DNA of 64,000 nucleotides from Enterobacterales bacterium (GTDB lineage Bacteria > Pseudomonadota > Gammaproteobacteria > Enterobacterales > Enterobacteriaceae), in contig JAATFO010000024.1 in NCBI GenBank assembly GCA_015655145.1, positions 1 to 64,000 on the forward strand, read 5' to 3'. This document shows positions 48,702 to 58,774 of this stretch, one piece after another. The position numbers were made by a program, and so were the translations under genes. Numbering within the stretch: the first letter of the stretch is position 1; each line of letters starts with the position of its first letter. Under the pieces are notes generated by a model. The model did not search any database, was not told the DNA's origin, and saw only the letters and a list, made by a program, of their open reading frames with translations.

Positions 48702-50327
48702 TTATTTACCACTGACCTTGCTGGATAACAGGGAATTGAAAAAATTAAAGGTAGCGTCACCCGCAATAAGGCCGGCGGCAAACACCTCCATTTGATGCCG
48801 CATTTTTTCACCCCCCCATTGGAGGATCAGCAGCCTGAGGATAATACCCGCCATTACCGCCCAGCCCGCGAGAGGGTTAGCAATCAATAACCCGGTGGCC
48901 AGTAGCACCCCAAGTTGACGCTTACTGCCTCCCAGCCACTGAATCAATGCGCCGGGAATGGCCCAAATCAACAGCGATTTTGCAATATCCATCGAGACGC
49001 CGGCCTGCAAGGTGGCGACATAGACTTTCGCTACGGGCGGGACCAAACCCTGACTGAAATAACTTTTCCACGAAAACCAGACCACCGGAATGGCAATCAG
49101 AAAAGCCAGCATGGCGGCAAACAACTGTTGCCGCCGCCCTTCCAGTTCGAAAGCGGCATCCGTGCCGTTATCACGCAGAATAAAGCCGGCTTTCAGATCA
49201 TATCCCATATCAGCAAAGGCCGGGCCCGTAGCCACGGAGAAGGCGCAGAGGATCACCAGCGCATGCAACGGAAACCCCAGCATCATACCGATCAACAAGG
49301 TAATTAATGCCACAGCAAAAGCCGGAAACCAGCCGGAATGCATGGCGGCCAGGCCCACAATCATTTCATGAATAAAAGCGGCAAACGCAGCATAAAACAC
49401 GAATGCCAGCCACATACCGGGCGACATTTCCTGATACAACCCAGTCCCAATGGCCAACAAGGCGGCAATGGCAATATAACCAATCGCACCGGCACGCAGC
49501 GCTGACAGGATGTGACGACGATCATCGTTGGCCAGTTGCATTGAGGCGGCGCTCAATGCTGTACGCGTCTTCGGGTTCCCCCGCAATTGGGCAACCACCT
49601 GGCACAATGCCACGATACCGGCGCCGATCATCATGCCATGAGGAATGTAGTGTTGATTAATATCAATGCCCAACATTGGCTGGCTATAACCGCGCAATAG
49701 CAGGCCGATACCAAACATAGCGAGCGCCCAGATATTGCCGATAAACGCGGTCCCCATTGCCGACATCGGCAATTTAAACCAGGAACCGATAATGCCAATG
49801 GCCAGACCGGCACTCAGCACCACCGCTTGCTGCCCGCCCTGATCTCCCGCTTTAATGGATTCTGCGGCGGCAACACCGGGCGGCCAGGTACCGCTGGCTG
49901 GAAAGATGCGGGTATTGAACATCCGATAAAGCAGATAACCATCCAGCAACATCGCCAGCGCTACGCCAATAAATATCGGCAGCACCAGGTCGGGACGACC
50001 GAATAACCAGGGAATACCGAGCGGGAGCAACAGGCTATTGGCGGCGCCAAATGTGGCTGACGAGATAGCAGTCTGCGCCAGATTTTGCACATGCACTGAG
50101 CGGAAACGCATCATCATTTGTAGCGGGATACGGGCGACCAGCATCGCAACCAGCGCCCCAACAATCGAGGTATTGGGCGTGACGCCGAGCGTGGTCAACA
50201 ACTGAATACCAATAATCGCCCCGAAGACGCTAAGTATGGATAAGAAAAGCAGTATCGCCGGGGTGAAGGTACGCGGATGCCTGCCGGATAACGCATTTTC
50301 CTGGTGTAAAGATGAATGATGTGACAT
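48702..50327 (-). CDS. OPT-superfamily transporter
   Basis: 541-residue membrane protein from MSHHSSLHQEN (AGGAG about ten bases upstream), with roughly 13-14 hydrophobic segments. OPT/oligopeptide-transporter-like features include an early paired-helix unit (ILLFLSILSVFGAIIGIQLL and the ALVAMLVARIPLQMM stretch), GPAFADMGYDLKAGFILR and a C-terminal AGLIAGDATFNFFNSLL. It is the only transporter in this operon and sits right after the regulator gene, so it probably imports the peptide or conjugate the following enzymes degrade. Confidence 0.82.
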   Translation of the reverse strand: MSHHSSLHQENALSGRHPRTFTPAILLFLSILSVFGAIIGIQLLTTLGVTPNTSIVGALVAMLVARIPLQMMMRFRSVHVQNLAQTAISSATFGAANSLLLPLGIPWLFGRPDLVLPIFIGVALAMLLDGYLLYRMFNTRIFPASGTWPPGVAAAESIKAGDQGGQQAVVLSAGLAIGIIGSWFKLPMSAMGTAFIGNIWALAMFGIGLLLRGYSQPMLGIDINQHYIPHGMMIGAGIVALCQVVAQLRGNPKTRTALSAASMQLANDDRRHILSALRAGAIGYIAIAALLAIGTGLYQEMSPGMWLAFVFYAAFAAFIHEMIVGLAAMHSGWFPAFAVALITLLIGMMLGFPLHALVILCAFSVATGPAFADMGYDLKAGFILRDNGTDAAFELEGRRQQLFAAMLAFLIAIPVVWFSWKSYFSQGLVPPVAKVYVATLQAGVSMDIAKSLLIWAIPGALIQWLGGSKRQLGVLLATGLLIANPLAGWAVMAGIILRLLILQWGGEKMRHQMEVFAAGLIAGDATFNFFNSLLSSKVSGK

Positions 50328-50383
50328 GAGATACCACTCCTGAAAATCAACCACGAGTCAAAAGGTCGGCGTCATACTCTTCA

Positions 50384-51127
50384 TCAGCCCAACCAGTAAG
50401 GATCACCATATTTGCGGCCAATCAGGTTTGCCGCCTGACAAAGTTGTTGCGCCAGTGCATTGATTTCGGCGTCACTGGCCATCGAAGCGGGAAATGTCAG
50501 GCAGAAGGCAATACTCTCTTTATTTTGTGGGTTACTGACCGCGCAACTGACTGAGGCCACCCCTGGAACCGCTTCTTCAATCGCTGAGGACCAGCGCTGC
50601 TCACGAATGTGATGAATCAGCGCCATCAGCCGCACAGGGTCATTCGCTGCTGTTGCCGTCAAAGCATGACTACCGCAAGTCAGTTGCTCATCGCTAAAAC
50701 GCGCCAGCAATGCGCGACCGGTTGATGTTTGCCAGGCGGACGAACGGCTTCCGGGGTGTGTTATCACTCGTAATGCATGACGACCCGGCACCACCCGCAA
50801 AACTAAAACATCGCCGCCATCAAGCACAGAAAGATAACCGGTATGTCCGGTACTCTGACACAGCGTGTGCAGTGCATATTCAACATCATCCGTCAGTGAA
50901 GAGGTCTGGTGCGCCACCCAGGCCATCTCGAGGATCATCAATCCGGGTTGATAGCTGCTGGTACGCGTATCGCGCTGCAGGAACCCGGTATCACACAGTT
51001 GTTTCAACACCCGTGATGTTGTGCTTTTCGGTAACTGCAGATGGGTGATGACATCAGCGGCGGTGATACCGCGTTTAAGCTGGCTTATCAGCATCAGAAT
51101 GTCGGCAGTGGTATTGAGTATGCTCAT
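50384..51127 (-). CDS. IclR-family transcriptional regulator
   Basis: 247 residues from ATG 51127 (a TTG 12 bases earlier is less likely). N-terminal winged helix with AADVITHLQLPKSTTSRVLKQLCDTGFL (about 20-47) and a C-terminal effector-binding domain with the STGRALLARFSDEQL and GVASVSCAVSNP signatures. First gene of the operon with the OPT transporter (56-base gap). Two perfect palindromes lie directly upstream, consistent with autoregulation of the whole operon. Confidence 0.9.
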   Translation of the reverse strand: MSILNTTADILMLISQLKRGITAADVITHLQLPKSTTSRVLKQLCDTGFLQRDTRTSSYQPGLMILEMAWVAHQTSSLTDDVEYALHTLCQSTGHTGYLSVLDGGDVLVLRVVPGRHALRVITHPGSRSSAWQTSTGRALLARFSDEQLTCGSHALTATAANDPVRLMALIHHIREQRWSSAIEEAVPGVASVSCAVSNPQNKESIAFCLTFPASMASDAEINALAQQLCQAANLIGRKYGDPYWLG

Positions 51128-51144
51128 GTCTAATCTCAAAAAAT

Positions 51145-51157
51145 GGAACCAGGTTCC
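51145..51157. promoter_or_regulatory. candidate IclR operator
   Basis: GGAACC-a-GGTTCC, a perfect palindrome 18 bases before the iclR-like ATG. GGAA/TTCC-type half sites are common in IclR-family operators. At this distance it would block transcription or translation start. Confidence 0.55.
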
Positions 51158-51180
51158 TTAAAATGAGAAATGCATAAACT

Positions 51181-51198
51181 ATGCCTTAATTAAGGCAT
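51181..51198. promoter_or_regulatory. second palindrome upstream of iclR-like gene
   Basis: ATGCCTTAATTAAGGCAT is a perfect 18-bp palindrome centred about 62 bases upstream of the start, near the expected promoter. Its half site does not match the GGAACC site, so it may bind another factor. Confidence 0.45.
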
Positions 51199-51441
51199 CC
51201 AGTTAATGTACTGATTATTAACTAAATATATTAATTTCATTGTCATTAGATGTGTGGAAAAACGGTAGCGATCAGATAAGTACAGCAGATGGGCACACCC
51301 GGCGTGCAATAAATGCACCAAAACGGATCAATAGCACTTATTTGGTGCAGAGCATGGGTTTGACGACATAACGGAAGATTCAATCTATTGCAGTACAACG
51401 ACTCACGCGGTAATAACCATTGCACAACGTTTACAGCGGGA

Positions 51442-51466
51442 GAGCGGGGCAACATCCGCCCCGCTC
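51442..51466 (-). terminator. hairpin after idnT
   Basis: GAGCGGGGC-aacatcc-GCCCCGCTC, a perfect nine-bp GC-rich stem six bases past the idnT stop; no T-run follows. Confidence 0.6.
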
Positions 51467-51472
51467 AGCAAC

Positions 51473-52792
51473 TCAATGTATTATCATATTCAACATCAAT
51501 ACGCCCGCCAGACCCAGGAAGGAGATCAGCGTTTCCATGACGGTCCAGGTTTTCAGGGTTTCCACCACACTCAGGTTGAAATAGCCCTTAAACAGCCAAA
51601 ACCCCGGATCATTAACATGTGACGCAATCACACTCCCCGAACCAACAGCCAGCACCATCAGTGCCGGATCTGCATGGGTGGCGGCAATGATCGGCGTCAC
51701 AATCCCGGCAGTGGTGATTGCCGCCACCGTCGCCGATCCAAGCGCGATACGCAGCATGGCCGCTACCGTCCAGCACATTAACAATGGCGACAGCGACGAG
51801 CCTTTCATCAGGTCGGCAATATAATGACCGACACCGCTGTCCACCAGCACCTGTTTAAACGCGCCGCCACCGGCAATGATGAAAATAATCATCGCAATCG
51901 CCCCAATGGAGTCGCCACAGATATCCATCACTCCGGCCATATCACGACCATTGCGCAGGCCGAGAGTAAACACCGCAATCACCACGGCAATAAACAAGGC
52001 TACCGCCGGATTGCCAATGAATTCAAAAAACTGGCGCACCGCATCCCCTTTTGGCATCGTCAACTCACAGACCGCCGCGATGGCCATCAGGATCACCGGG
52101 ATCACCGCCGCGAAAATGCTGATCCAGAACCCTGGCATCTCATCTTCGGTAAAGATCTTCGGATTAAACAATCCTTCGGGTGGTGATTTCTCAAACCCTT
52201 TCAGAAAGCGGGAAAAAACCGGACCGGCAATGATCACTGTCGGCAGAGTAATAATGATGCCGTACAGCAAGGTGGTGCCAAGATTAGCGTTAAAAATGAT
52301 GGCAATGGCGGTCGGACCTGGGTGTGGCGGCAGGAAACAGTGCGTCACGGACAATGCCGCCACCATCGGCACCCCGACATACAACAGCGGCATTTGCGCG
52401 GCGGCCACCACGGTAAACACCAGCGGCAACAGTAAGACAAAACCCACTTCGTAGAACATAGCCAGACCGACAATCAGCCCGGTCACCACCAGCGCCCACT
52501 GCACACGCTGTCTACCGAAAGCGGCAATCAGCGTGGTTGCCACGCGTTGCGCCGCCCCCGTGTCCGACACCAGCCGCCCCAGTATGGCGCCAAATCCGAG
52601 GATCATCGCCAAACCACCCAGCGTGCTGCCAATGCCTTTCTGGATTGACGCCACCGCTTCCAGTGGCGTCATCCCTTCGGCGATCCCAACCACCGCGGAG
52701 ACAAACACCAGCGCGATAAATCCATTCACCTTAAAGACAATCATTAACACCAGTAATAAAACTACGCCCATCGCTATTATTGTAATCGGCAT
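51473..52792 (-). CDS. idnT: L-idonate/gluconate permease (GntP family)
   Basis: Proton-coupled importer for L-idonate and related sugar acids. It has 439 residues from MPITIIAMGVVLLL, equal to E. coli IdnT and more similar to it than to other GntP members (VTHCFLPPHPGPTAIAIIFNANLGTTLLYG, SGVGHYIADLM). About 12-14 membrane segments. The open frame extends into idnO without support. Third gene of idnD-idnO-idnT; the 46-base gap from idnO suggests co-transcription. Confidence 0.92.
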   Translation of the reverse strand: MPITIIAMGVVLLLVLMIVFKVNGFIALVFVSAVVGIAEGMTPLEAVASIQKGIGSTLGGLAMILGFGAILGRLVSDTGAAQRVATTLIAAFGRQRVQWALVVTGLIVGLAMFYEVGFVLLLPLVFTVVAAAQMPLLYVGVPMVAALSVTHCFLPPHPGPTAIAIIFNANLGTTLLYGIIITLPTVIIAGPVFSRFLKGFEKSPPEGLFNPKIFTEDEMPGFWISIFAAVIPVILMAIAAVCELTMPKGDAVRQFFEFIGNPAVALFIAVVIAVFTLGLRNGRDMAGVMDICGDSIGAIAMIIFIIAGGGAFKQVLVDSGVGHYIADLMKGSSLSPLLMCWTVAAMLRIALGSATVAAITTAGIVTPIIAATHADPALMVLAVGSGSVIASHVNDPGFWLFKGYFNLSVVETLKTWTVMETLISFLGLAGVLMLNMIIH

Positions 52793-52838
52793 TTGTATTT
52801 CCTTCTCAACGGGTACAGGTGACGCCAGGTTTAGTTGC

Positions 52839-53603
52839 TTATACGGCAACGCGCATGCCACCATCGACAAAAAGCAAGTGGCCGTTCACAAAATCGGATG
52901 CCTGCGAGGCCAAAAATACTGCCGCGCCGATAAGCTCTTGCGGATTGCCCCAGCGCGCCGCTGGCGTGCGTTTAACCAGCCAGGCGGTGAATGCTTCATC
53001 ATCAGCCAGCGCCTGGGTCATTTCCGTTTTAAAATAGCCGGGGGCAATACCGTTAACCTGAATATTGTAACGGGCCAGTTCAACGCACATTCCACGCGTC
53101 AGCATCGTCACCGCCCCTTTAGAAGCGGCATAAGGTGTAATGGTGTCGCGGCCCAGCTCGCTTTGCATCGAGCCAATATTGATGATTTTGCCGTACTTGC
53201 GCGTAACCATTTTGCGTGCAACCGCTTGTGACACCAAAAAGACCGCGGTCTGGTTAACCGCAATCACCGCATTCCAGTCCTGCTCCGGAAATTCGAGAAA
53301 TGGCCGCCGACGTTGAATTCCGGCGTTATTAACCAACACATCAATGTTGCCTATTTCATGCTCAATCTGCTCGATTGCCGCATTCACCGCGCCAGACTGC
53401 GTCACATCAAAGGCGATGGCATGCGCACGATGCCCCTGCTCGCGCAACTGATGCGCCGCTTTTTCTGCGCCAGCCTGCGTGGTGGCGTTAATAATCACTT
53501 CCGCTCCAGCTTCCGCCAGCCCGGTGGCCAGCAGAAAACCGATGCCACGCGCAGATCCGGTGATCAATGCCCGTTTATTCGCTAATGAAAAAAGTGTACT
53601 CAC
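52839..53603 (-). CDS. idnO: 5-keto-D-gluconate 5-reductase
   Basis: Short-chain dehydrogenase reducing 5-ketogluconate to D-gluconate with NADPH. Starting at GTG 53603, behind AGGGG, gives 254 residues, the exact E. coli IdnO length (MSTLFSLANKRALITGS against MNDLFSLAGKNILITGS). Nucleotide motif TGSARGIG (about 16-23), NNAG near 90, catalytic Ser-Tyr-Lys in SMQSELGRDTITPYAASK. Fourteen bases after idnD. Confidence 0.94.
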   Translation of the reverse strand: MSTLFSLANKRALITGSARGIGFLLATGLAEAGAEVIINATTQAGAEKAAHQLREQGHRAHAIAFDVTQSGAVNAAIEQIEHEIGNIDVLVNNAGIQRRRPFLEFPEQDWNAVIAVNQTAVFLVSQAVARKMVTRKYGKIINIGSMQSELGRDTITPYAASKGAVTMLTRGMCVELARYNIQVNGIAPGYFKTEMTQALADDEAFTAWLVKRTPAARWGNPQELIGAAVFLASQASDFVNGHLLFVDGGMRVAV

Positions 53604-53617
53604 GGTTTTTCCCCTAT

Positions 53618-54649
53618 TCAAAACGTCAATTGCACTTTGGCGGCTTGCTGTTTATCGCCGGCAAACACCAGCGCGGCCGCAACATCCGTCCAGGCATATT
53701 CCCCGCTGAACAATGGCAACGGATCAAGGATGCCATTGCTGAGCCAGTCCACTGCGGTATTGAACTCGGTGGTGAAACGGAATGAACCCACAAGCTTTAT
53801 CTCTTTAGCAATCAACGTCATGATGGGAAAAGCGGGGACTGCGCCGCCCATGCCAACCTGTACCAACGTTCCCCGGGCGCGTGTCACATCCAGACAACGC
53901 AGCAAGGAAGCCGGATGGCCAGAGGCTTCGAACGCCACATCAAAATAGCCTTTTTCCGCCAGATAAGGGGTGAAATCACCGCTGGCGGCATGCACCGTAG
54001 TGGTAGCTCCCATTTGTCGGGCCAATGACAGTGAACGTTCACTGATATCAGTACAAACAATTTCACGCGCGCCTTTGGCTTTTACCGCCGCCGCAATCAG
54101 ACAGCCAATCGGGCCGACCCCTGAAATGAACACTGTTTTCCCGTCTAGATCGCCCGCCTGGTTTGCCGCATGAATGCACACTGCCAGCGGCTCGGCAAAG
54201 ACCATCACGGTGTCATCGGCCTCATGAGGAAAAGGAACGCACTGCGCACTATCAACAATTTTATATTGGGTAAAACCGCCATCAACATGGGGAAAGTACA
54301 TGGCGCTACCAAAAAAGCGCATCTGCACGCACTGATTTTCTTCATGATTATGACAATATTTGCAGTCACCACAGGGTTTTGAAGGGTTGATGGCGACCTT
54401 CTGATCAGGCTTCAGTGCCGGATCATCGCTGGCCACTACGTGACCGATCACCTCATGGCCGAGGATCATCGGCATTTTCACTGCATAACTGCCGACTTTC
54501 CCTTCCTGGTAGTAATGCAGATCAGAACCGCAGATCCCGCCACGGGTAATACGTACCAGGGTGCCTTCCCCCTGATAGTTCAGGTGCTGAGTGATAACTT
54601 CAACATCTTCCCTGCCTTTTATCATGCAGGATTGGGTTTCAATGTTCAT
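53618..54649 (-). CDS. idnD: L-idonate 5-dehydrogenase
   Basis: Zinc-dependent medium-chain dehydrogenase oxidising L-idonate to 5-ketogluconate. It has 343 residues, as in E. coli. Catalytic zinc ligands Cys40 (GGICGSDLHY) and the His-Glu pair in LGHEVIG; structural zinc cysteines in PCGDCKYCHNHEENQC; Rossmann GVGPIGCLIAA. First gene of the operon. E. coli idn operons end with the regulator idnR and have a divergent gluconate kinase idnK; neither is present here, so phosphorylation and control must come from elsewhere (for example gntK and gntR). Confidence 0.94.
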   Translation of the reverse strand: MNIETQSCMIKGREDVEVITQHLNYQGEGTLVRITRGGICGSDLHYYQEGKVGSYAVKMPMILGHEVIGHVVASDDPALKPDQKVAINPSKPCGDCKYCHNHEENQCVQMRFFGSAMYFPHVDGGFTQYKIVDSAQCVPFPHEADDTVMVFAEPLAVCIHAANQAGDLDGKTVFISGVGPIGCLIAAAVKAKGAREIVCTDISERSLSLARQMGATTTVHAASGDFTPYLAEKGYFDVAFEASGHPASLLRCLDVTRARGTLVQVGMGGAVPAFPIMTLIAKEIKLVGSFRFTTEFNTAVDWLSNGILDPLPLFSGEYAWTDVAAALVFAGDKQQAAKVQLTF

Positions 54650-54707
54650 AGATGCCTCGTTGCTTTACCTTCAGAGGCACATGAAACCGTGTTCACCACG
54701 ATGAAAA

Positions 54708-54723
54708 TGTGAAACAGATCACT
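54708..54723. promoter_or_regulatory. candidate CRP site upstream of idnD
   Basis: TGTGA-AACAGA-TCACT, flanked by AAAA and GAAA, agrees with the CRP consensus at nine of ten core positions. It is about 60-75 bases upstream of the idnD ATG, fitting catabolite control of sugar-acid use. Confidence 0.6.
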
Positions 54724-54744
54724 GAAATCCATTGTTACAAATAG

Positions 54745-54760
54745 ATGTTACCGATAACGT
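54745..54760. promoter_or_regulatory. candidate GntR/IdnR operator
   Basis: ATGTTACCGATAACGT closely matches the gluconate-family operator ATGTTA-N4-TAACAT known for E. coli GntR and IdnR. It lies between idnD and the divergent fadH and suggests that a GntR-type repressor encoded elsewhere controls idnDOT. Confidence 0.65.
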
Positions 54761-54861
54761 GAATGACATAGCGCTTTCAACCACTGTGCTTTACATGACT
54801 TTTTTTGACTCACTTCACAGCTTGCACGCACACCCTTTTACTTCCTGTGGTTAATGGCTAA

Positions 54862-56931
<2,070 letters not shown>

Positions 56932-56938
56932 CCGCGGA

Positions 56939-58066
56939 TCAGTGCAATTTCACTGAACGCAAAATAACAAACTTCTGATTCGATGCCACCGTAGTGCAAT
57001 TGCCAAATAGCGTTTTCATTTTGTGGTAATAATCCAGATGGCGATTACCCACAAGATGTAACTCACCGCCGTATTGCAGACAACGACGCGCATCGCGCAT
57101 CATTTGCCAGGCTATCTGATCCGTCATGGTGTTTTGTTGATGAAACGGCGGGTTGCACAATACCGTATGCAAATGATCAGCCGGGAAACCGCTCAACACA
57201 TGGTTCACGCTAAAATCACTGCGGTCCATGTCCTGCGGACGATTGCTGACCACATTTAACCGGCTTGATGCCACCGCCATCCACGATTCATCCACAAAAT
57301 GGACTGTCGCCTGCGGGTTTTTCTCCAGTGCCAGCAAGCCAATCACGCCATTACCACAACCGAGATCGACAATGTCGCCAGTAATATTTTCCGGCAGATA
57401 CTGCATAAAAAAGCGCGTGCCGATATCCAGGCTACTGCGGGAAAACACCTCCGCATAATGGTGAATCAGATAGTCGGTGCCCTCCAGCGGCCATACCTGC
57501 GTTTCCGCCACTGTTTCCTGCGCCGGCTGGCTCACGGTGCTGTAAACCAACCGCGCTTTTTTCCAGGCCAGAGACGTGTTGGTTTCTCCCAAAATGCGTG
57601 TAAACAATTGCAATGTGGAGTGGTGAATCGCCTTCGCTTTCGCCGCTGCAATGATCACCGTTTCCGCTGTCGCCACCGCGCGTATCGCGTGCAATTGCTG
57701 TTCCAGCAACGCCAGAGTTTTCGGTATTTTTATCAGCACACAGCCGGGCGCTGACGGCAAGGCCGCGAGGCTATCCAGTAACATAACATTATCCACCTCA
57801 AGGTGGTTGGCATTCAGGTTATAACGCGTCGCCTGCTGGCTGAGCCAGGAATCGCTAATACTCACCAACGTGCGAGCACTCAGCGCACAGGCCAGCGCGC
57901 CAAAACTGTCGTTAAAAATCAGTAATGGGCCGTTCTCCTCTGGCGGCAGATCTTGCTGCAACAGGTATTCATCGGCTGCGTCCCAGGCCTGCAACGGACT
58001 ATCGTCATTCACGGGCGGAAAACGGTGTAGCATCAGCGTGCCATTGCTCAGTTCAAGTTGGCTCAT
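56939..58066 (-). CDS. rlmG: 23S rRNA m2G1835 methyltransferase
   Basis: Methylates N2 of G1835 in 23S rRNA. It has 375 residues (E. coli 378). N-terminal inactive MTase-like domain with LLIFNDSFGALACAL and VLIKIPKTLALLEQQL; C-terminal catalytic domain with DLGCGNGVIGLL (about 232), VDESWMAVASSRLN, and the N-P-P-F motif (about 307) typical of exocyclic amino methyltransferases. Followed by ygjP on the other strand, as in E. coli. Confidence 0.95.
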   Translation of the reverse strand: MSQLELSNGTLMLHRFPPVNDDSPLQAWDAADEYLLQQDLPPEENGPLLIFNDSFGALACALSARTLVSISDSWLSQQATRYNLNANHLEVDNVMLLDSLAALPSAPGCVLIKIPKTLALLEQQLHAIRAVATAETVIIAAAKAKAIHHSTLQLFTRILGETNTSLAWKKARLVYSTVSQPAQETVAETQVWPLEGTDYLIHHYAEVFSRSSLDIGTRFFMQYLPENITGDIVDLGCGNGVIGLLALEKNPQATVHFVDESWMAVASSRLNVVSNRPQDMDRSDFSVNHVLSGFPADHLHTVLCNPPFHQQNTMTDQIAWQMMRDARRCLQYGGELHLVGNRHLDYYHKMKTLFGNCTTVASNQKFVILRSVKLH

Positions 58067-58270
58067 CGGATCTCCGGCGTGGTATACTTCTATGCATTGC
58101 TTGTCCCTGAAAGGACGCAGTATACGCTAAATCATTCGCATTGCAGAAAGGCGGTAAGCATGTCCCGGAGGGAGTTTATCCTGCCGAGGGATTTGAGCCG
58201 CACACGCACCGCCCATGCCCGGCAACGTGCAAAATAGCGGGGACACGTTACTTTTACCTATGGCCGCACC

Positions 58271-58774
58271 ATGTCAGCACTTATTTATCTGCAGGGATAC
58301 CCGGAAATCCTGATCCGGCAGGCACAAACGTTGATTGATCAACAACGGCTGGGCGAGGTATTGCAACAACGTTATCCGGAGAACCACAACATCACGAGCG
58401 ATAGCGCGCTGTATAGCTATGTACTTGCTCTGAAAAACCGTTATTTGCGTCATACGCCAGTGCTCAATAAAGTGACCTATGACAACAAAATCAAGGTGAT
58501 GAAACACGCATTGGGACTGCATACCGCTATTTCCCGCGTGCAGGGGGGGAAACTCAAAGCAAAAACCGAAATCCGGGTAGCCGCAATTTTCAGGCAGGCG
58601 CCCAACGCCTTCCTGCGCATGATCGTGGTGCATGAGCTGGCGCACAGCAAAGAAAAAGATCATAACAAAGCGTTTTATCAGCTTTGCTGCCATATGGAGC
58701 CGCATTACCACCAACTGGAGTTTGATACGCGACTCTGGCTAACCGACCAGGCGCTACACGGCAATGCCGCTTAA
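58271..58774 (+). CDS. ygjP: YgjP-type metallopeptidase-like protein
   Basis: 167-residue DUF45/YgjP-like metal-dependent hydrolase family member. Zinc motif HELAH (at about 121-125) followed by SKEKDHNKAFYQL supplies a possible third ligand His further on. YSYVLALKNRYLRHTP precedes it. Physiological role unknown. The stop overlaps the stop of the convergent ClC gene by four bases. Confidence 0.9.
   Translation: MSALIYLQGYPEILIRQAQTLIDQQRLGEVLQQRYPENHNITSDSALYSYVLALKNRYLRHTPVLNKVTYDNKIKVMKHALGLHTAISRVQGGKLKAKTEIRVAAIFRQAPNAFLRMIVVHELAHSKEKDHNKAFYQLCCHMEPHYHQLEFDTRLWLTDQALHGNAA

Larger units (their letters stand above)
51128..51472. other. gap between idnT and iclR-like gene
   Basis: 345 bp without a gene. 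Holds the iclR-like promoter and palindromes at one end and the idnT hairpin at the other. A minus-strand open frame at 51246-51455 shows no family features. Confidence 0.5.
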
